Of a DNA stretch of 64,000 bases, positions 53,747 to 64,000 are shown piece by piece. The DNA is from Choristoneura fumiferana (lineage: Eukaryota; Arthropoda; Insecta; Lepidoptera; Tortricidae): the NCBI RefSeq assembly GCF_025370935.1, contig NC_133497.1, positions 8,481,302-8,545,301 on the forward strand, written 5' to 3'. Position 1 is the stretch's first letter. Each line of letters begins with the position of its first letter. The translations under genes and the position numbers were made by a program. The notes below the pieces were generated by a model. That model saw only the letters and a list, made by a program, of their open reading frames with translations. It ran no database searches and was not told the DNA's origin.

Positions 53747-55452
53747 TACTGCTGAAAGCTGGAAGTAAAAATGCAGTCAAAACTGTTTATAACAACATTT
53801 AACAGGACTACGGTAATATTTTTTTGACAGTTGGTTGTTATAGCCAGTGTTAGTTATATAATTGTTTGTACTTTTAAATAGTTTGTATTATTTGTAATGC
53901 ATAACTTGTAAACAAACTATATATTGAATAAATCTCTTATTTTATGGTCCCAGGGTTAGGCAGAAATCATCCTGCCATCTTCTTATTGGACGCCCCCCTT
54001 GTCTGTTTCCATCTCTTGGGTACCAGTGTTACCTGCTTACTCCATTTGTCTGCTTTACAACGCAACATATGACCCGTCCATCCTTTCCCCAAATACTACA
54101 TTTTAATTTTGTTTTTGTACCAAAATCTAATTGGAATTAAAGTAGTTGCCATGGTGCGAGATTTAACCCCGCATAAGTAGTAGGCCTTTGCCAAGCAGTG
54201 GGACGCCAACCCAGGCTATATAATATAAATAATAAGTGTGTACTAAAATTAAACAATTTTTGTTGCGACTGGGGAACACTACGACTCGAAAGCAATTGAA
54301 CGGCAATTATATTAACGAGTCAATTGACTTTTAAAAGGTAAGGAAATACTTTATCAAAAGGGAATCAAAAGAAAAGTAAGCCAAATCCTCTAAATAATTT
54401 GAAATATGGAGGCGAAAGTAAATGAAAAATTATAGGGTGAAACGTACGTATATAGCTGCGTCCAATCCTTAATTTGGTTATAACTTATAATCATATTTTT
54501 TTCATGAAATCATAAACATTGCTCAAACCAATAAATAATAAATTAAAAATGGTTAAAATTACGCACAAATAATATATCAATCAAACATTTTTTATGCATT
54601 TTTATCGAGACCAAACAACAGAGCAATCAACACACGTAGTATCTCTTCTACTTCTATCAACAACCAAATTATCTATGCATTTAGTGTTGTTTGGGTAGGC
54701 GCGGTGCCGCTGAGTCGAAAACTTAAGCCGAACTTACACAACCTCGATTACCGCTCCCAACCGGTTAATTACGACACTAACAGTGCTTCTGGGGCGTTCT
54801 TAATCATGTTTAAACGTTTTAGATTGTATTCAGCCCTCTCCAATTATATATTTGTTGCGCTTGCGGTGGAGACGACCGGTTTTTTTTGCTCGGAGATGGC
54901 TCGCTAAGTTGTTTTTTAAAGAGGCAGGACGCAGGCTGCGGGACCGGGGATTAGACTCGCTCCGAGTCGTTCTTGATGCAAAGGCTATCTATCGCCGTTC
55001 AACGCGGCAACGCGGCAAGCGTGTTGGGCACCTTTGCGCCAGGAACGATTCGAGGCGGTCTTTTTTTTTTAAATAAAAATATTATTTAAGTTAGCTAGTA
55101 GATTTATTATTTAGTAGTATTTAGCTCTTAGGTATATGACTGTATTTTCTATAAGTTCATATTCTTTTAGATTGTTATGAGTTATGAATCATAATTTTTG
55201 TTATGGCATAAATAATGCCTTTAATCTGTCAAATGTCACGTCAGCTGGTAGTGGAACTTGAATTGAACTAGTGGAAGATTTTCTTTTTTTCAGATTTTTC
55301 TTATAGGAGTACCATAATAATTCAAAAGTAGACAATGGTAAATTAAAGAAGCTTTATTACAACATATACATTCCACTATTGGTTTATAACTGTTACTGAA
55401 ATCAAAAACATAATATATACCGACAAGTTTACCTGTATTATTGTTATTTTAG
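53747..55452. other. Intergenic region between two divergent genes
   Basis: Should contain the promoters of the minus-strand zinc-finger gene and COG7. The COG7 first exon is not resolved; 'acaatg|gtaaat' at about 55334-55342 is one possible start codon plus donor. A repeat at about 54955-55190 ('ccaggaacgattcgaggcgg', 'gtagtatttagctcttag') recurs inverted at about 3660-3765. Confidence 0.45.
54955..55190 (+). repeat. Repeat shared inverted with 3600-3770
   Basis: The GC-rich first half and the 'gcgccaggaacgattcgagg' plus T-run are the complement of 3741-3770, and 'tagtagtatttagctctta' matches 3665-3690. Probably the 3' end of a non-LTR element. Confidence 0.68.
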
Positions 55453-58400
55453 GACTTAAAAACTTTCGCTGAGGATGATTTTGATCCTAAAAAATGGATC
55501 AACAGAGCTTGGAACACCAGTGGGAATCAAGAGAAAGAGGTATTTATTCCCTCTTTTGTTTTTTTTAGTAATTATATATAATTTTCCTGTAGTAATTATA
55601 TTTAGTAAGTACATTGTTTTTCTTAAACTCAGGTTTTTGTCGCTAACACTGTGTCTAGACTGCAGATCTACATGAAACAACTCACCAACTCGCTAGATGA
55701 GACAACTACACAGGTAATTTCTTTAGTGGTTAGAGAACCCGACTATGAAGCTTGAGGTCACGGGTTCAATCCCCGGCCGGGGCAGATATTTGTATGAATA
55801 TTACGAATATTTGTACTCGGGTCTTGGATTTTAAGTAATGTATATTTATTTATATAAGTATGTTTATCCGTTGCCTAGTATCCATATTACAAGCTTTGCT
55901 TAGTTTGGGACTAGGTCAATTGGTGTCAAGTGTCCCACTGTGTGTGTATGTGTGTTTATTTAAAGTAAACAAATGGGTCAATCAAAATGTTTAGTTTAAG
56001 CTTGTTGTTAACAAAATTTATCACTGATGTCCCCTGAGTTACGGGATAGAATAACAAAGTTGATTGACCCATAATTGACTGGTTTAGACGACCAGATGGC
56101 CTAGTGGTTAAAGCACCTGACTACGAAGCTTGAGGTCCCGGGTTCGATTCCCGTGTCGGGGCAGATATTTGTATGAAAATACGAATGTTTGTTCTCGGGT
56201 CTTGGGTGTTTAATATGTATTTAAGTATGTATCTATCTATATAATTATATTTATCCGTTGCTTAGTACCCATAACACAAGCTTTGCTAAGCTTACTTTGG
56301 GACTAGGTCAATTGGTGTGAATTGTCCCGTGATATTTATTTATTTATTATAAACTGTAATGCTGTAAGTTTTTAGTGGTTAAAAAATAATTAAAATAAAT
56401 AAACCATGTACCGCAGATAGTAAACTCCATCCCCCGCGCGCTGCAAGACGCGGCATCCCTCCAGCTGGAGGGAGCTTTACTCCAGCAGCAGCTGGCGCGG
56501 CTCCAAGACAAAGTGCGCGGCGTCGAGGAGCAGACCGGACACTCTATACTGAGTCTACAGCGCATCGACCAGCTCAAGAGTCGGCTGGAGGTTGGTACAA
56601 TGCTCCTTAAACATCTAAGTAAGTAAGCCATTTATTTGTGATGAGTCGCTCAACTTTTTCTTGTACCTTGGTTATGTCTCCTGGACAACTCTTGAAAACC
56701 ATGAGTTTTTACGTTTTTTCAGTGGTTAAAATTCATCGAGCATACATTTTGTCGTAATTGGGTCGAAATTATTTTCGTTGTCTTGTTTTTGCTCCCGAAA
56801 AAAGAGTAAGTAGAAGCCTGCAGCGCATAGACCAGCCCAAGAGTCGTCTGAAGGTTGCTACGCTGCTCCTTAACTATATATACTCCATCCCCCGCACGCT
56901 ACAAGACGCGGCGTCTCTCCAGCCTGTACCTTGTTGCCATGGTTATGTCTCCTGGGCAACTCTTGAAAACCATGAGTTTCTATATGTTTTCGGTAGTAGA
57001 AATTCATCGAGCGTACATTTTTGTCGTAGTTACAAGCCTATTATTAAATGGATTATCTCCTTAGCACTTTAGTAGCTTATATTATAATATAACAGTTAAA
57101 AAAAAACTCTGCCACTGTTGTCTCTTGGACAGCAGCACAACAAACAAGAAAAAGTTGATTGACCCTTGTTATTTTAGAACGCAGCCTCAGCCTTGCGGGA
57201 AGCGTACACTGACACTGTTGTCTCTTGGACAACGGGTCAACAAACAAGAAATAGATGATTGATCCTATATTGTTTTAGAATGCAACATCGGCATTGTGGG
57301 ATGCGGACAAATGTCTAACACTGTTGTCTCTTGGACGACGGGCCAGAACAACAAACAAAAAAATTTCATTGATCCTTATTGTTTTAGAACGCGGCATCGG
57401 CATTGCGGGAAGCGGACAAATGGGCGGCGCTGGCGACCGCGCTCGAGGATGTGTTGGAGGCCGGCGTGCCGACGGAGGCCGAGGGGTTGGCCGCGTTGGC
57501 GGGACAGGTCGCCGCTCTCACCGCCAGTCTCGAGGTAGAATTGTGATGTTTATTAAGATTGGTTTTTTGGGAATCTTTTTGTATTTTTTATTTCAATTCC
57601 AAATTTTTACTTTTACGGTCATACGGTCTACGGTCTATGAAACATGGTATGTAGGAGAAATAAAATGCATTGACTTTCATATTCTTTAATAATGTAAGTT
57701 TAATTTTTCAAAACGTCCGGTTTCGGTTCCCCAGCTGAATACAAGTTTTTTTAAATGTATGAACGCAGTGTTTCTTGTTACTAAAACAATGACATGGTTC
57801 CTTAGAACAGATCTTAAAGAAAGAAAGAAAAGAAGAAAGAATATTTTATTCGTGACAAACATGAGACAATGGATAAAAGAAGTAAAAGAGAAAAAAAAAA
57901 AAATAAGTTATGCATGTCACGAATGGTCCCAATCAGCAATCTGCGGTCTTGCGAACGGCGCTGGTCTTCCTTTGAGACCATCTGGTCATCATACATTAAA
58001 AAAAAAACACAATAAAACAGTGAAACCGATACAATTTGAGTAATCTTCGTATGTCTTATAGTTTCAGACCTTCCATACCGATCTAAATGAGCCACCCTGC
58101 ATACTAATATACCTGTATAATACTTTTCACCTCCCAGGTGTTGGCAGAGGCCCCAGACTATGAAAGCAAGCGGGTGCAACTGGAAGCCCTCTACAACCGG
58201 CTAGAAGCCGCGCTCTCGAGGGGCTTCCTTGCCGCCCTTCGCGCCCAGGACAAAGGTGGGGCTTGGGGCCACCGCCGGCCGCGGGGGACACACAAAATTC
58301 AAAAAGCTTAATCTACAATTAACTGATACAATTATCAAATAATTAATTATCAATTATCAAGTATTTCAAAGTTTGTTCATTGTATTTTCTTTTTTTTTGT

Positions 58401-61400
58401 ACAATAAAGAGTTTCCCATACTTATACACAGAATACGGTATTTGACTATTTTGTATGTTTTTTATAAATTAAAACTTCACAATGCCTGTTATATAATAGA
58501 GAAATAATTTTTAAGCTACCTTTACAAATAACAAAGTTATAAAGGTTTGAAATTCAAGATTAGACAGAGAAAGACATACTGGCATGTGACGTCACACGCC
58601 AGTACCGCCATACTTGCTGCATAGAGAAAAGCGTTTGAGAAAGACACAGGTATATAGATTTTTTTCCAAATTAATTGAAGATTTAAGTTTTCTCTTCGCT
58701 AAAAACTGTCTGTATATCTATATTTTCATAATAATATTAAGATATGGCAAATTCAGAAGTTGTCAAATACCGTATTACTTTGTTCACTCGCGATTTTATG
58801 ATAGCAACGTTTATGCAAGAAATGTGTGTTCATACAGTTCCTCCACCTCCACACTGTAAGAACACACAAATCACACAAACCCATCTAACACGATCACCAC
58901 ACTACACTGATGCGTTTCAAACTCAACCAGAGCTTATCTTCAGAGCAAGACAAGATGTTAGACTAACGTCTGGTGGCAGTGTGGTGGTGGTGACAGTGGT
59001 GGTGGAAGAAGTGCATAAGCATACATCTCTCGTATAGCCGTAGCAATCATTAGCAGAGGGCGGCGGGGTTTAGCTATTTTTACGTCTTTAATGTCAATGT
59101 AGTTGTCTTGTAGATATTAATATGGATACACCTTAAAAGAAATATTAAAATTATGATTGGTTTTTTGGAGTCTTTGTATTTTTTTTGTTTCAACTCCAAA
59201 TTTTTTACTTTTACGGTCATGCCGTAAAACCATAATCTAAAATACAAACTGAGACATGGATGCACAGAAAAACCAGAAGAAGAGACCGCTCTTGAGAGCG
59301 ACTGTGAACGGTTAGTTCCAAAAGAGTGTTACGTCTCTCGATGAGAGCGAAACATAGATGTCGCTAGTGCTGCTGCTTAAGTAGCGTAGTAGAACAAAGC
59401 AACCTGAAATATGGGTGCATAGGAGAAATTCGTGTCTGTACTCCTGTCCAGTGGTAGTGTAGGGGTATATGGCACGCAGCACGGAATGCTGAGGACCTGG
59501 GTTCGATTCCCAGCGCTGGTCTCTTTCTGGTTTTTCTGTGCATCCATGTCTCAGTTTGTATTTTCGAAATATTAAGAGACACCAAAACTTTATTAATTAT
59601 GATTAAATTAAAATGAAAATGCATTACAAAATGAGTATTAAGCTACTAGTTTAAACTGTTTTCCCACTTAAGTGGAAAGCTGTGCAAAATAGATTAATTA
59701 CATTCCGTAGGTTCTAATAAAACTCATTTGTTTTTTTTATATTTTTTTTTATTCGACTGGATGGCAAACGAGCAAGTGGGTCTCCTGATGGTAAGAGTTC
59801 AACACCGCCCATAAACACCTGCAACACCAAGGGTATTGCAGATGCGTTGCCAACCAAGAGGCCTAAGATGGGATACCTCAAGTGCCAGTAATTTCACCGG
59901 CTGTCTTACTCTCCACGCCGAAACACAACAGTGCAAGCACTGCTGCTTCACGGCAGGATTAGCGAGCAAGATGGTGGTAGCAATCCGGGCGGACCTTGCA
60001 CAAGGTCCTACCACCTGCTGTTTTGATGGCGACGTAAAACTCGTAGCCGAAAGGCATCCTGAATAAAGTTATTACATTAGTTTATAATAAACTAGCTTTC
60101 GCCCGCGTGGAATTCGCTTATCGCGCGCTGTTCCCTCGGGAACTGCATTTTTCCGGGATAAAAAGTAGCCTATGTCACTCTCGGGCCCATAAACTATCTC
60201 TATGCCAAAAATCACGCCGATCCGTCGCTCCGTTTCGACGTGAAAGACGGACAAACATACACACAAACACTTTCGCATTTATAATATTAGTATGGATAAG
60301 ACATGGGGCATTTACCATTGAATGACAAGGAGCGGCGTCTTTAGCCCATGTAGCGCGTGTGCAATAATTACTTCAGCGCCATCTAGGAAGCGCGCGGTCA
60401 AAATAGAATAGGTACAAAGCGCCCCTAACACTGCTGCGCCCGTGTGCAACGCACACCCTGCACTATAGATAAAGACGCCTGTGGACAAGGTATGTTATGT
60501 CCATGTTATGCAAAAACTGTAACCTTATGAGAGGTCGGCGCGGGTGAGCAAAGTAGGTAATGAGGGCTATCGTTTTTTGTCTCACTAGATGGCGCACTGT
60601 TGCGTGAGGTTTTTAAGTATGGCTTTCAAAGTCTGTTATTACGGGCGTGAAAACAAATTTTAGATTAAAATCATATTTAATACAACTTAAAACCGTACCA
60701 TGAAAATATCGAGCATGCCACAGTGTTGCATAGTCCCCGTTTTGTTCGGAAAAAAGGGAGGACAAAGGTTTCCGAAAGACAAAACTGTCTCAAAACACAG
60801 ACATTCATTGCCCCGGAACGCATATTTGCCATAATTAATTTCAGATATTACAAAATATTCACAAAATTTTTCTAATTATAAATAAACCCTCGTAGCTCAC
60901 CCAAAAACTATGAGATTTGACATTTCGGAGACCTCACGCTACACTAGCGCCTCTAGCGGCGAATTCATACGCGATAGCCCTCATTGTTGTAGTTAGATCA
61001 ATGACGATGATGTTTTTATTACAGAGCGTACATCGTGCTACGTGTGTCTGTACCGCGGCATGCGTCGTCTGCCGGAGGCGGGCCGCTGCTGGCGCCGCGC
61101 CGCCGCCGCCGCGCTCGCCGCACGCTGGCAAACGCAGGGCCCGGGGGGACTCGCGCGTCTGCTGGCTGGCCCGGCCTCCGCGTCACACCATGTGAGTGTC
61201 TTCGTTGTTAAATAAAGGCTATAGTTATTCAAATTAAAATACTTTGTTTTTATCGCATATGTTGACGTGACAGCTGTCTGAACGCTCCTCTCTCGTATCA
61301 AATTATTGTACGCATTACATTGCTGCTCGAAAATATTTAAATAATTAATTACGCTCTGGTAGTTAATACTACATTAACAATTTGTTTTGATATCGGTTCA

Positions 61401-63947
61401 CAGCACATAAATCTTCGTCTGGATCCAGTTTGAGGTAGTATCAAAAATACACGCTGTATATGTCAATCTAGTCTAGTCTAATCCATTTGTTCCAGTTGGA
61501 GTGGCTGACTAATGTCCTGCAGTCGGAGACGCCGTTGGCTGACCTGGTGCAGCTCTACACGGAACTGCTCCAATCCCTGGACCCCACGCCTTCGAAGGTA
61601 ACCCTCGAGCCTTCAAACTTTTTGCGAAACTCGGTGCACCACTCCATTTCTGAATGAAAGATAATACAATTTACATCATCATCTCAGCCTATAATGTCCA
61701 ACTAAATGAGAGACCTTGGGCCGTGGTTCCCACGCGTTCCCGGTGCGGATCGGGAACTTCACACACACCATTGAATTGCTTCGCAGGAATGTGCAGGTGT
61801 CCTCACGATATTTTCCTTCACCTTAAAGCTCGTGGTAAATTTCAAATGTAATATAATCATAATTTTTTAGTTTTTATTGATTGATTTTTGATTTTATATA
61901 AAATAAAAAATAATAAAACAATATGTAGAAACTTCTTTGTTTGTGGCTGTTTACCACCCGATTGCCTAGGTCTTAGACGAAAATTTTACTTTATGCACTA
62001 GAGCATAAAAAGTCATTTTATGTCGCCTAGATCCAGCATATCCACGAACTTTATGATATGAGAAGTGAAAAGGTCATTTTATGTCGTCTATATTGTGCAT
62101 ATACGCAGTTAACGAGCATGAGAAGTGAAAAACTTGTTAATAAACTTGCGCAGGTGGTATCAGCGAGCCTGAAGCTGTGCTCGGACCCTGAGGAGGGCAT
62201 CAACATGTTGGCGGACGTGCGCGCCGACTGCGACAAGTTCGTGGCCGGCATACGGCAGGTGCTGGACGACCACGACACTGGCAAGAACAGAGGTACCTGT
62301 GCTTTTCGCCGGTAAAGTGAGACGAGGCGAGACGAAGCGAGGCGTGACGATAGTTGAAATTTATATGGCAAAATTTCAATTTTCTTTTAGCGCATCATGT
62401 ACAGTCACCAGCACCAATATCTGACACAACAAGCGTGCATAAATATCTGATACGACTCTATTTCTAGGGCCGGAAGGACGTGTCAGATATTTTTGCACGC
62501 TCCGCTGTGGCAGATATTAATGCTGGTGACTGTACGAATACAAAAATCTTTGTTTTGCTTAGAAATGTGGTACAAAAGTTGGTGTTGCGCTGGCCAATCC
62601 ACGGTCTCAATTCGAGAACTTTCCGGCCCCAACGGCCATCTGCTCTCCGTGCCTATTTCTAAGGCCTATCGTGAAGCCAATCAAAGAGCTAATCAATAAC
62701 ATAATTTTCATCACACTTTCTCGTAAACAGTGTCCCAGTTTTTCTTTTACAAATATACAATTTTATTCGCAAATGTGATGGAAAAGAATTGTATATCGCA
62801 CGGGCGGTGATAGAATTACGGGCATCGACTCATTAAAGCCCCCAGTCTCCGACTTCGGGCTTCTAATAGACTCTCGTTCGTAATTCCTTATTTACCGCCC
62901 TAAAGACACAATGTACTATTCCTTGTCAGAGACAGTACCCCCGGCGGTGCTAATGGACTTAGGACGCGCGGCGTACTCATCACTGCGGGAGTCGCTGCCC
63001 AAGTACACGGACTTACAGAAACAGCTGCTGCTTAGCTACCTGGATGACACACAGTTGCAACAGGTGTGTGGAACTAGACCAGGGTTCCTTAAACTTTTTG
63101 CACTCGCGGACCACTTCCACAATGAGGGCTATCGTTTTTTGTCTTTCTAGATGGCGCCACTGTTGCGTGAGGTTTTAAAGTGCGGCTTTCAAAGTCTTAT
63201 TACGGGCGTGAAAACAAAGTTTAGTTTAAAATCATATTTAATACATCTTAAAACCGTACCATAAAAATATCGAGCAACCACAGTGTTGCGTAGTCCCGTT
63301 TTGTTCGGAAAAAAAGGGAGGAAAAAGGTTTCCGAAAGACAAAACTGGTTACAAACAAAGATTGGTTTAGACTTGAGTGTAGTTTATTTACGTTAAATCG
63401 GACTTCTGTAGTATGAATAAGTATTTGGTAAAAATTTCATTTTTAATGCAAGCTTTTTTTGCTGACTGTACTTTTTGTTGACTGTACTTGTTTTGTCACC
63501 CAAACTACATTTGCATACCGGATTTCAAGTCGATGCCATTAACCGTTGAAGAGTTCCGTCCTGCGGAGACGATCCTGGCCGGATTACCAGGACGGAACTA
63601 CCAGATTATTGTATTGTCACGCAATTTACACAAGTATGCCAAATTTCAAGACAATCCGGCTACTAGAAGTGGGTCAAATTTAACTTGCAAGACTTGACCC
63701 GCACATACAAGATACATTGCAAGTCAAATAAAAGCTTTGAAAAAAAATTTGTACTTAGTACGGGAAACGAACTCGGTCTTTTTGTATAAATAATGATTAT
63801 TTCGTATTCCAGGAGGACATTCTAGAGCAGTCCCGCGCGATCCTGTCGGTCGCGGAGCGCTGTGCTAGCTGGCTGGACGCGGCGGCCGTCCGGGGGAGCG
63901 GCGTCGCCGGCGCCGCCGCGCGCCCGTACCTCGCGCCCGCCGTGCAG
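55453..63947 (+). CDS. Cog7: Conserved oligomeric Golgi complex subunit 7 (5' start unresolved, 3' end outside window)
   Basis: Ten exons with clean GT/AG borders: 55453-55539, 55633-55713, 56417-56590, 57388-57534, 58138-58255, 61025-61191, 61496-61597, 62154-62292, 62930-63063 and 63813-63947, together 428 codons in phase. The first visible exon reads DLKTFAEDDFDPKKWINRAW, the typical COG7 N-terminus (D-F-x-DDFD-x-K-x-W-x-N). Next come VSRLQIYMKQL and a long helical region (SIPRALQDAASLQLEGALLQQQL) that forms the coiled-coil legs of COG subunits. Later exons are helical, with the Ala/Arg-rich WRRAAAAALAARW and LMDLGRAAYSSLRESLPKYT. COG7 is part of lobe B of the COG tether, which retrieves Golgi glycosylation enzymes by retrograde transport. 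The initiator Met must come from an upstream exon, since TAG precedes the first visible exon in frame. The remaining third to half of the protein lies beyond 64000. Confidence 0.9.
55722..55950 (+). mobile_element. SINE-C copy
   Basis: 'tagtggttagagaacccgac', B box 'gggttcaatcccc', then 'tatttgtatgaat' and 'tttgggactaggtcaattgg'. Starts 9 bases inside the intron after the second visible COG7 exon. Confidence 0.8.
56090..56345 (+). mobile_element. SINE-C, best-preserved copy
   Basis: tRNA-like head with A box 'tggcctagtgg' (56098) and B box 'gggttcgattccc', then the family body. It ends near the (TTTA)n at 56333-56348, about 70 bases before the next COG7 exon. Confidence 0.85.
56815..57010 (+). 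pseudogene. Shuffled partial duplicate of a COG7 exon
   Basis: 'cagcgcatagaccag' plus 'aagagtcgtctgaaggttg' copies the end of exon 56417-56590 with its donor. Then 'actccatcccccgcacgc' copies its start in the wrong order, and 'tatgtctcctgggcaactct' copies intron sequence from 56672. It is diverged and cannot replace the exon. Confidence 0.75.
57115..57387 (+). repeat. Tandem copies of a COG7 splice-acceptor segment
   Basis: Two extra copies (from 57115 and 57215) of the segment starting at 57321: 'ctgttgtctcttggac', 'caaacaa', 'ttgatcc' and a T-rich tract plus TAG acceptor, each followed by a diverged first part of exon 57388 (after 57177 and 57278). The period is about 100-106 bases. Confidence 0.85.
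57545..58135. other. COG7 intron with SINE-B and LINE-tail fragments
   Basis: 57550-57635 is a SINE-B end ('agattggttttttgggaatc', 'cttttacggtcat'). 57820-58045 contains an A-rich microsatellite and 'atgtcacgaatggtccc', the inverted counterpart of the repeat at 17190. No coding frame. Confidence 0.6.
58256..59140. other. Long COG7 intron, first part
   Basis: AT-rich sequence, then at 58790-58880 the short repeat shared with 14370-14475. A GTGGTGGTG stretch at 58974-59010 is low complexity. The open frames are repeat translations. Confidence 0.5.
59150..59575 (+). mobile_element. SINE-B, two head-to-head parts
   Basis: 59150-59290 is a minus-oriented SINE-B end ('catggatgcacagaaaaacc'). 59395-59575 is a plus copy with tRNA-like head (A box 'tggtagtgtaggg', B box 'gggttcgattccc') and the complementary 'ggtttttctgtgcatccatg'. 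Together they form a long inverted structure in a COG7 intron. Confidence 0.78.
59745..60020 (+). repeat. LINE-type 3' fragment (ATTCGACTGGATGGCA family)
   Basis: The most complete of three copies (others 17020-17215 and 52316-52562): 'attcgactggatggcaaacg', 'cagatgcgttgccaaccaag', 'ggcaggattagcgagcaaga'. Confidence 0.7.
60095..60295 (-). repeat. Interspersed repeat (GGCATAGAGATAG) copy
   Basis: Reverse-orientation copy: 'gcgcgctgttccctcgggaa', 'aaaagtagcctatgtcactc', 'ctatctctatgcc', ending in a 'tataatattagta' tail. Confidence 0.72.
60561..60983 (+). mobile_element. MITE-T, intact copy
   Basis: 423 bases from 'tgagggctatcg' to 'cgatagccctca', flanked by AA and TT, 41 bases before the COG7 exon starting at 61025. 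Confidence 0.9.
61198..61490. other. COG7 intron between exons 61025 and 61496
   Basis: AT-rich, no recognised element or coding frame. Confidence 0.5.
61675..61855 (-). mobile_element. SINE-A partial copy
   Basis: 'catcatctcagcctata', 'ccttgggccgtggttcccac' and 'acgatattttccttcacc' match SINE-A in reverse orientation; the tRNA-like head is missing. Confidence 0.75.
62399..62535. mobile_element. Palindromic MITE (GTACAGTCACCAGCA ends), copy 2
   Basis: 'gtacagtcaccagcaccaat' at the left and 'attaatgctggtgactgtac' at the right. Related to 48538-48679. In a COG7 intron. Confidence 0.8.
62705..62910. repeat. Interspersed repeat (TTTTCATCACACTTGCTCG), copy 3
   Basis: 'ttttcatcacactttctcgt', 'gcacgggcggtgatagaatt' and 'gacttcgggcttctaataga' match the copies at 39985 and 48845. 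It ends 20 bases before COG7 exon 62930. Confidence 0.68.
63123..63350 (+). mobile_element. MITE-T, 3'-truncated copy
   Basis: Starts 'tgagggctatcg' after AA and matches the family to about 63350 ('ccgaaagacaaaactgg'), where the match stops. It lies in the COG7 intron before exon 63813. Confidence 0.8.
63351..63812. other. COG7 intron, unassigned
   Basis: Contains a short palindromic stretch at about 63557-63598 ('ccgtcctg' and 'caggacgg' arms) and otherwise nothing recognised. Confidence 0.45.
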
Positions 63948-64000
63948 GTACGTAATCTATGGGTTTCTATATGTTTTCTATGATTAAAATTTTTCGAGCG

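Overview
The window looks like nuclear DNA of a moth or butterfly (Lepidoptera). It is AT-rich, intron-rich and crowded with repeats typical of that order: tRNA-derived SINEs with GAT tails, many short palindromic MITEs, LINE 3' tails, and a BEL/Pao LTR retrotransposon. Species cannot be told from the sequence. There are no prokaryotic features, CRISPR arrays, rRNA genes or convincing functional tRNA genes.

Layout. 1-3.4 kb: repeats. 3.4-5.2 kb (+): an RR-1-type cuticular protein gene with an apparent one-base frame break, followed by two decayed copies of its last exon. 7.6-10.6 kb (+): a five-exon gene for a Spc24-like kinetochore protein, with a GC-rich foldback in its second intron. 10.6-13.5 kb: SINEs and MITEs. 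13.6-15.1 kb (-): a two-exon CYTH-domain protein. 17.2-37.3 kb: a direct tandem duplication carrying two nearly identical three-exon, six-finger C2H2 genes (both -). Unit 1 has been stretched from about 6 to about 14 kb, mainly by a MITE that was itself split by a 6.6 kb BEL/Pao element, and it also holds an unrecognised 145-codon ORF absent from unit 2. 37.6-48.3 kb (+): a ZAD zinc-finger gene whose shared 5' exons are in phase with two successive terminal exons, each with its own 9-10 finger array; the second has one frame break. 49.9-53.7 kb (-): a four-exon C2H2 gene whose three introns each split a finger. 55.4-63.9 kb (+): ten exons of the gene for Golgi tether subunit COG7, running off the right edge, with a tandemly triplicated splice-acceptor segment.

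The genes do not form one pathway. The notable organisation is a cluster of lineage-type C2H2 factors (two tandem copies, one ZAD gene with duplicated finger exons, one divergent gene) between housekeeping genes (Spc24-like, CYTH, COG7). The repeats give useful relative dates because the two duplicated units act as each other's empty sites.

Exon limits were assigned by eye from GT/AG sites, reading phase and family motifs. The spliced lengths of the Spc24-like, CYTH, tandem zinc-finger, ZAD (first isoform) and minus-strand zinc-finger models all close exactly in frame. Several one-base losses interrupt otherwise intact frames next to short homopolymers, so some may be consensus errors.
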